Source: Paenibacillus naphthalenovorans
Lineage (GTDB): Bacteria > Bacillota > Bacilli > Paenibacillales > NBRC-103111
Direction: 5' to 3'
Assembly: GCF_900099895.1 (NCBI RefSeq)
Contig: NZ_FNDY01000039.1
Span: 1-37,800 of the forward strand
DNA: 37,800 nt
Under the pieces are notes generated by a model. It saw nothing but the letters and a program-made list of their open reading frames with translations. It was not told where the DNA came from and did not search any database. Positions within the stretch are counted from its first letter, which is position 1. The number at the start of each line of letters is the position of its first letter. Made by a program: the position numbers and the translations under genes. This document shows, in pieces, positions 34,721-37,800 of this stretch.

Positions 34721-35513
34721 ATCCCAGTACGACGCGGTCGTCGGCGAATTTGGTGCCGCGGATGCGCTCGAATTCGTGCAGCAGCCCTTCTACGGTGAGG
34801 CCCTGCTTCTCCTGCTCCGGCACATCCAAAATGATGCGGCCCTTGTCCATCATGATCAGCCGGTTGCCGAGGCGGATGGCCTGCTCCATGTTGTGCGTGA
34901 CCATCAACGTCGTCAGCTTCAGCTCGGAGACGATCTGCTCGGTCAGCGTGGTGATGAGCTCCGCCCGAGAAGGATCCAATGCGGCGGTATGCTCGTCAAG
35001 CAGCAAAATGCGCGGCTCCGTGAAGGTCGCCATGAGCAGGCTGAGCGCCTGACGCTCACCGCCGGACAGCAGACCGACCTTCGCGCTCAACCGATCCTCC
35101 AAGCCAATGCCGAGCCGGCTAAGCTGCTCCTTGAACATCTTCCTCTTCTTCACGTTCACGCCGATCGAAAGTCCTCTGGGCTTGCTGCGCGCGTAAGCCA
35201 TGGCCAGGTTCTCTTCTATCGTCATCGTTGGAGCGGTGCCTGCCATCGGGTCCTGAAACACGCGGCCGATCCATGCCGTACGGCGATGTTCCGGCAGGGC
35301 TTCGACTTGCTTCCCGTCAATCCATACTTTCCCCAGATCCGGTGTCATGACTCCGGATATGATGTTCATCAACGTAGATTTGCCGGCGCCGTTGCTGCCA
35401 ATGACAGTAACGAAGTCTCCGTCCTTCAAGTTCAGGTTAATCCGTGACAAAGCCACCTTCTCATCCGGAGTTCCCGGATTAAACAGCTTCGATACGCCTT
35501 CGATCTTCAGCAT
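34719..35513 (-). CDS. ABC ATPase of a COG1101 (TrpZ-like) importer
   Basis: A 264-aa ATPase: Walker A GSNGAGKST (39-47), Q-loop VFQDPMAG, signature LLSGGERQAL, Walker B RILLLDEHTAALD and switch VTHN. The DEH instead of DEP after Walker B is a trait I associate with COG1101. It overlaps the permease stop by 1 bp (TGATG). It drives the importer encoded by the two upstream genes. Confidence 0.85.
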   Translation of the reverse strand: MLKIEGVSKLFNPGTPDEKVALSRINLNLKDGDFVTVIGSNGAGKSTLMNIISGVMTPDLGKVWIDGKQVEALPEHRRTAWIGRVFQDPMAGTAPTMTIEENLAMAYARSKPRGLSIGVNVKKRKMFKEQLSRLGIGLEDRLSAKVGLLSGGERQALSLLMATFTEPRILLLDEHTAALDPSRAELITTLTEQIVSELKLTTLMVTHNMEQAIRLGNRLIMMDKGRIILDVPEQEKQGLTVEGLLHEFERIRGTKFADDRVVLG

Positions 35514-36427
35514 CAGATGCCACCTCCCCGCGCAACATCGGCAGAGCTGGCCTGGTCCAATTCAGCCGCTCTTTTGCGGACAAGCGCTTTTTGGCGCATC
35601 GATGCGCGTATCATCGGCAGCGTCAGAGCAATAATGACGATCAAAGCGGTCATCAGCTTCATGTCCGTTGCCTCTACCCCGACGCGCAGCGCCAGCGCTA
35701 CGATGAGGCGGTAAACGACAGCTCCTAACGCGACCGCAAGCGTCGCGCGAACCACGGTCCGTGCGCCGAACAGCGCTTCACCGATGATGACCGAGGCCAG
35801 ACCGATAACGATCATCCCCACACCCATCGTAATTTCGGTAAAAGCCGAGTACTGCGCGATCAATGCGCCGGACAAAGCTACAAGTCCGTTGGACAAGCTG
35901 ACTCCGATGATGATGGTGTTATCCGTATTAACTCCGAAGCTGCGGATCATCCGCGGATTGTCACCGGTTGCCCGAAGAGCAAGACCAATATCCGTACGCA
36001 AAAACCAATCGAGTGCCAGCTTGATGACCAATACGGCAATCGGCAGGACGATCAACAGCTTCACGTTCGTAAGCAGCGTATCCATACCGAGCATAGGGAT
36101 ATTGGATTTATCCATAATCCGGAGATTAATGGAATATAGCGCAATCATCATCAAAATCCCGGCAAGCAGTGCGTTAATTTTCCCTTTCGTATGCAGCAGA
36201 CCTGTACAAACTCCTGCGATCAGCCCACCGAAAAATGCCGCTATCGTAGCAATGACAGGCGAACCGCCGCCAGTAATCATGACTGCGGCAATGGCCCCGC
36301 CGGTAGTAAAGCTCCCGTCAACCGTCAGGTCGGGAAAATTCAAAATCCGAAACGTAATGTAAACCCCCAGAGCCATAATGGCGTAGATCATACCTGACTC
36401 CAGAGAGCCTGTTAATGCAAGAAGCAT
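35513..36427 (-). CDS. ABC permease, COG4120 (TrpY-like)
   Basis: A 304-aa permease of the branched-chain-amino-acid (BPD_transp_2) type with about eight to ten membrane segments and the motif FPDLTVDGSFTTGGAIAA near residues 30-50, which marks COG4120. The ATG at 36425-36427 follows GGGGGA; a longer frame adds 13 residues. It lies between the binding-protein and ATPase genes. Confidence 0.85.
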   Translation of the reverse strand: MLLALTGSLESGMIYAIMALGVYITFRILNFPDLTVDGSFTTGGAIAAVMITGGGSPVIATIAAFFGGLIAGVCTGLLHTKGKINALLAGILMMIALYSINLRIMDKSNIPMLGMDTLLTNVKLLIVLPIAVLVIKLALDWFLRTDIGLALRATGDNPRMIRSFGVNTDNTIIIGVSLSNGLVALSGALIAQYSAFTEITMGVGMIVIGLASVIIGEALFGARTVVRATLAVALGAVVYRLIVALALRVGVEATDMKLMTALIVIIALTLPMIRASMRQKALVRKRAAELDQASSADVARGGGI

Positions 36428-36495
36428 TGATCCATCCCCCTGTAAAGAATGAAGAGTGACCCCCAAATGAATAAAAGGTCACCCGGTGCTTTGAA

Positions 36496-37545
36496 TTATT
36501 TTGCAGAACCGCTAAGCAAATTTTCCTTGTTCTGCATTTTGCTTTTCATCGAATCCGTAATTTCGACTCCCTGCGCCTTGGCTGCATCTTCATTTATAAT
36601 CAGATCCAGCTTATCCGGATAGCTCACTTTCATATCCTGCGGCTTGGCTCCGTTTTTGAGGATCTCGACGGCCATTTGTCCAGCTTGGTAACCATGGTCG
36701 TAGTACTTAAATCCGTAGGTAGCCAAAGCACCTTTCTCTACCGTATCCCGGTCGCTGGAGAAGAACGGAATCTTCCTGTCGTTGGCAATCTTGATGATCG
36801 TTTCTACCCCGCTGACCACCGTGTTATCCAGTGTGATGTAGAACGCGTCGACGCGGCCCACAAGCGATTCGGCCGCTTGCTTTACTTCCGAGCTGTTGGC
36901 AACAGCTGCTTTGACGAGCTTGATGTTATGCTTGGCAAGCGCCTTTTCGGCCGTATTCACCATGAATTCGGAGTTGGGTTCTCCTTCATTGACGACGACC
37001 CCGACCGTTTTCACTTTAGGGAATTCCGCTGCAATAAAATCCATCAGCTTCGGTACGGCATCCGGATGCGTATCGGCCGCACCGGTCACATTCGCACCGG
37101 GCTTATCCAAGCTGGCCACCAGCTTTGCGCTGACCGGATCGGTAACCGCCGCGAACAGCACCGGCGTATCCTTCACGTTCTGCACCACCGCTTGTGCGGT
37201 CGGAGTAGCGATGGCGACAACGAGATCTTTCTTATCCGCTGCAAATTTTTGAGCAATGGTCAAATTCGCTGCAGCATCGCCTTGCGCATTCTGATAATCC
37301 ACCTGCAGATTTTCTTTGTCAACGAAGCCGGCGTCCTTCAGCGCAGCCAGGAAGCCCTCGCGCGTAGCGTTAAGAGACGGATGCTCGACAATTTGGGCTA
37401 TCCCGATTTTATACACCTTTTTATCTTGTGGATTGGAGGCGCTTCCCGCCGGATCAGATTCGGCGGGCTTTGAGCCGCATCCTGCTGCAGTCAAAACCAA
37501 AGGCACGGTTAGAAGCAACGATAAGAGCTTAGTGGATGTTTTCAA
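36496..37545 (-). CDS. ABC substrate-binding lipoprotein, COG2984 (TrpX-like)
   Basis: A 349-aa lipoprotein of the ABC_sub_bind family. Type II signal peptide with lipobox LTAAGC (Cys23). Family blocks: KIGIAQIVEHPSLNATREGF, QNAQGDAAANLTIAQKF, VLFAAVTDPVSAKLV, ITLDNTVVSGVETIIKIA. Members bind tryptophan, tyrosine or other small ligands; the ligand here is not determined. The TTG start (37543-37545) has AGGGGG 11 bases upstream. No T-box was seen in the upstream 250 bp. Confidence 0.87.
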   Translation of the reverse strand: MKTSTKLLSLLLTVPLVLTAAGCGSKPAESDPAGSASNPQDKKVYKIGIAQIVEHPSLNATREGFLAALKDAGFVDKENLQVDYQNAQGDAAANLTIAQKFAADKKDLVVAIATPTAQAVVQNVKDTPVLFAAVTDPVSAKLVASLDKPGANVTGAADTHPDAVPKLMDFIAAEFPKVKTVGVVVNEGEPNSEFMVNTAEKALAKHNIKLVKAAVANSSEVKQAAESLVGRVDAFYITLDNTVVSGVETIIKIANDRKIPFFSSDRDTVEKGALATYGFKYYDHGYQAGQMAVEILKNGAKPQDMKVSYPDKLDLIINEDAAKAQGVEITDSMKSKMQNKENLLSGSAK

Positions 37546-37800
37546 TGATTATTAAACCCCCTAATATACCGCTATTATGCTTTAAATCAATGCTTTAAAT
37601 CAATATTATTTAATTTTATTATGGCTGTTCCTATTCGTCAATGAACAATTATACCTTGGTTCAATATCCCGAGTAACCATTAACAGTATAATGGATAAAA
37701 TTCCACATGACCTATGCAGTTCGTGGTAAGACCTGGTAAAGTTCTGGTCTGGGTGTAACCCAAAGAAGCATTAAATAATGCTCTGGCCAAAACAATTCAA
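37546..37800. other. right-end intergenic region
   Basis: AT-rich leader of the binding-protein gene with a short tandem repeat (GCTTTAAATCAAT twice at about 37578-37602). From 37690 the composition becomes more GC-balanced and holds the arms GCATTA/TAATGC (37769-37782). I recognise no gene; the window may cut one. Confidence 0.35.

Noticed and set aside
37546..37800. T-box or tryptophan leader before the TrpX-like gene
   Set aside because: Some TrpXYZ operons have one, but no T-box core or terminator is visible here.

Overview
The window looks like chromosome of a spore-forming Bacillota of the Paenibacillaceae (Paenibacillus-like). The reasons are strong AGGAGG ribosome sites with frequent GTG and TTG starts, a spore photoproduct lyase, a methionine T-box, and the gene order efp-papA-aroQ-yqhR-yqhQ-yqhP-yqhO-mntR, which is the order I know from Bacillus subtilis. 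Species cannot be fixed by eye.

Left end (1-1352): a class I cyclic-di-GMP (GEMM-I) riboswitch on the minus strand, with its own promoter and an intrinsic terminator, precedes a 128-aa receiver-only protein whose phospho-acceptor Asp is replaced by Asn. The rest of this part is gene-poor.

Opine metallophore locus (1353-11033): two divergent units share one control region. The minus unit encodes a CntABCDF-type ABC importer and a CntE-like MFS exporter. The plus unit encodes CntK (histidine racemase), CntL (nicotianamine-synthase-like) and CntM (opine dehydrogenase). The shared region carries a sigma-A promoter for each direction, a Zur-like box for each, and a Fur-like box in the importer promoter. 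CntM has Asp at the position equivalent to residue 150 of the S. aureus enzyme and a racemase is present, so the predicted product is staphylopine rather than the bacillopaline described from Paenibacillus mucilaginosus.

Accessory stretch (11034-15800): a C-terminal remnant of a COG0523/CobW zinc GTPase, a 205-bp segment bounded by perfect 17-bp inverted repeats, a TetR regulator with several matching operator-like palindromes, a two-component system with an exported PepSY protein, and an N-terminal remnant of a second TetR gene.

Conserved core (15801-29313): efp, papA, aroQ, yqhR, yqhQ, yqhP, yqhO, mntR, splB, then ccdA-znuB-znuC-znuA read from a Zur-box promoter, metG behind a T-box leader, and yidD.

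Right part (29665-37800): a response regulator, sensor kinase and MreB-family gene in one overlapping operon, a small lipoprotein, a ribbon-helix-helix/PIN pair with an altered PIN active site, and a COG2984/4120/1101 (TrpXYZ-like) ABC importer. Metal handling is the recurring theme: metallophore, znu operon, mntR and the CobW remnant lie within about 25 kb.
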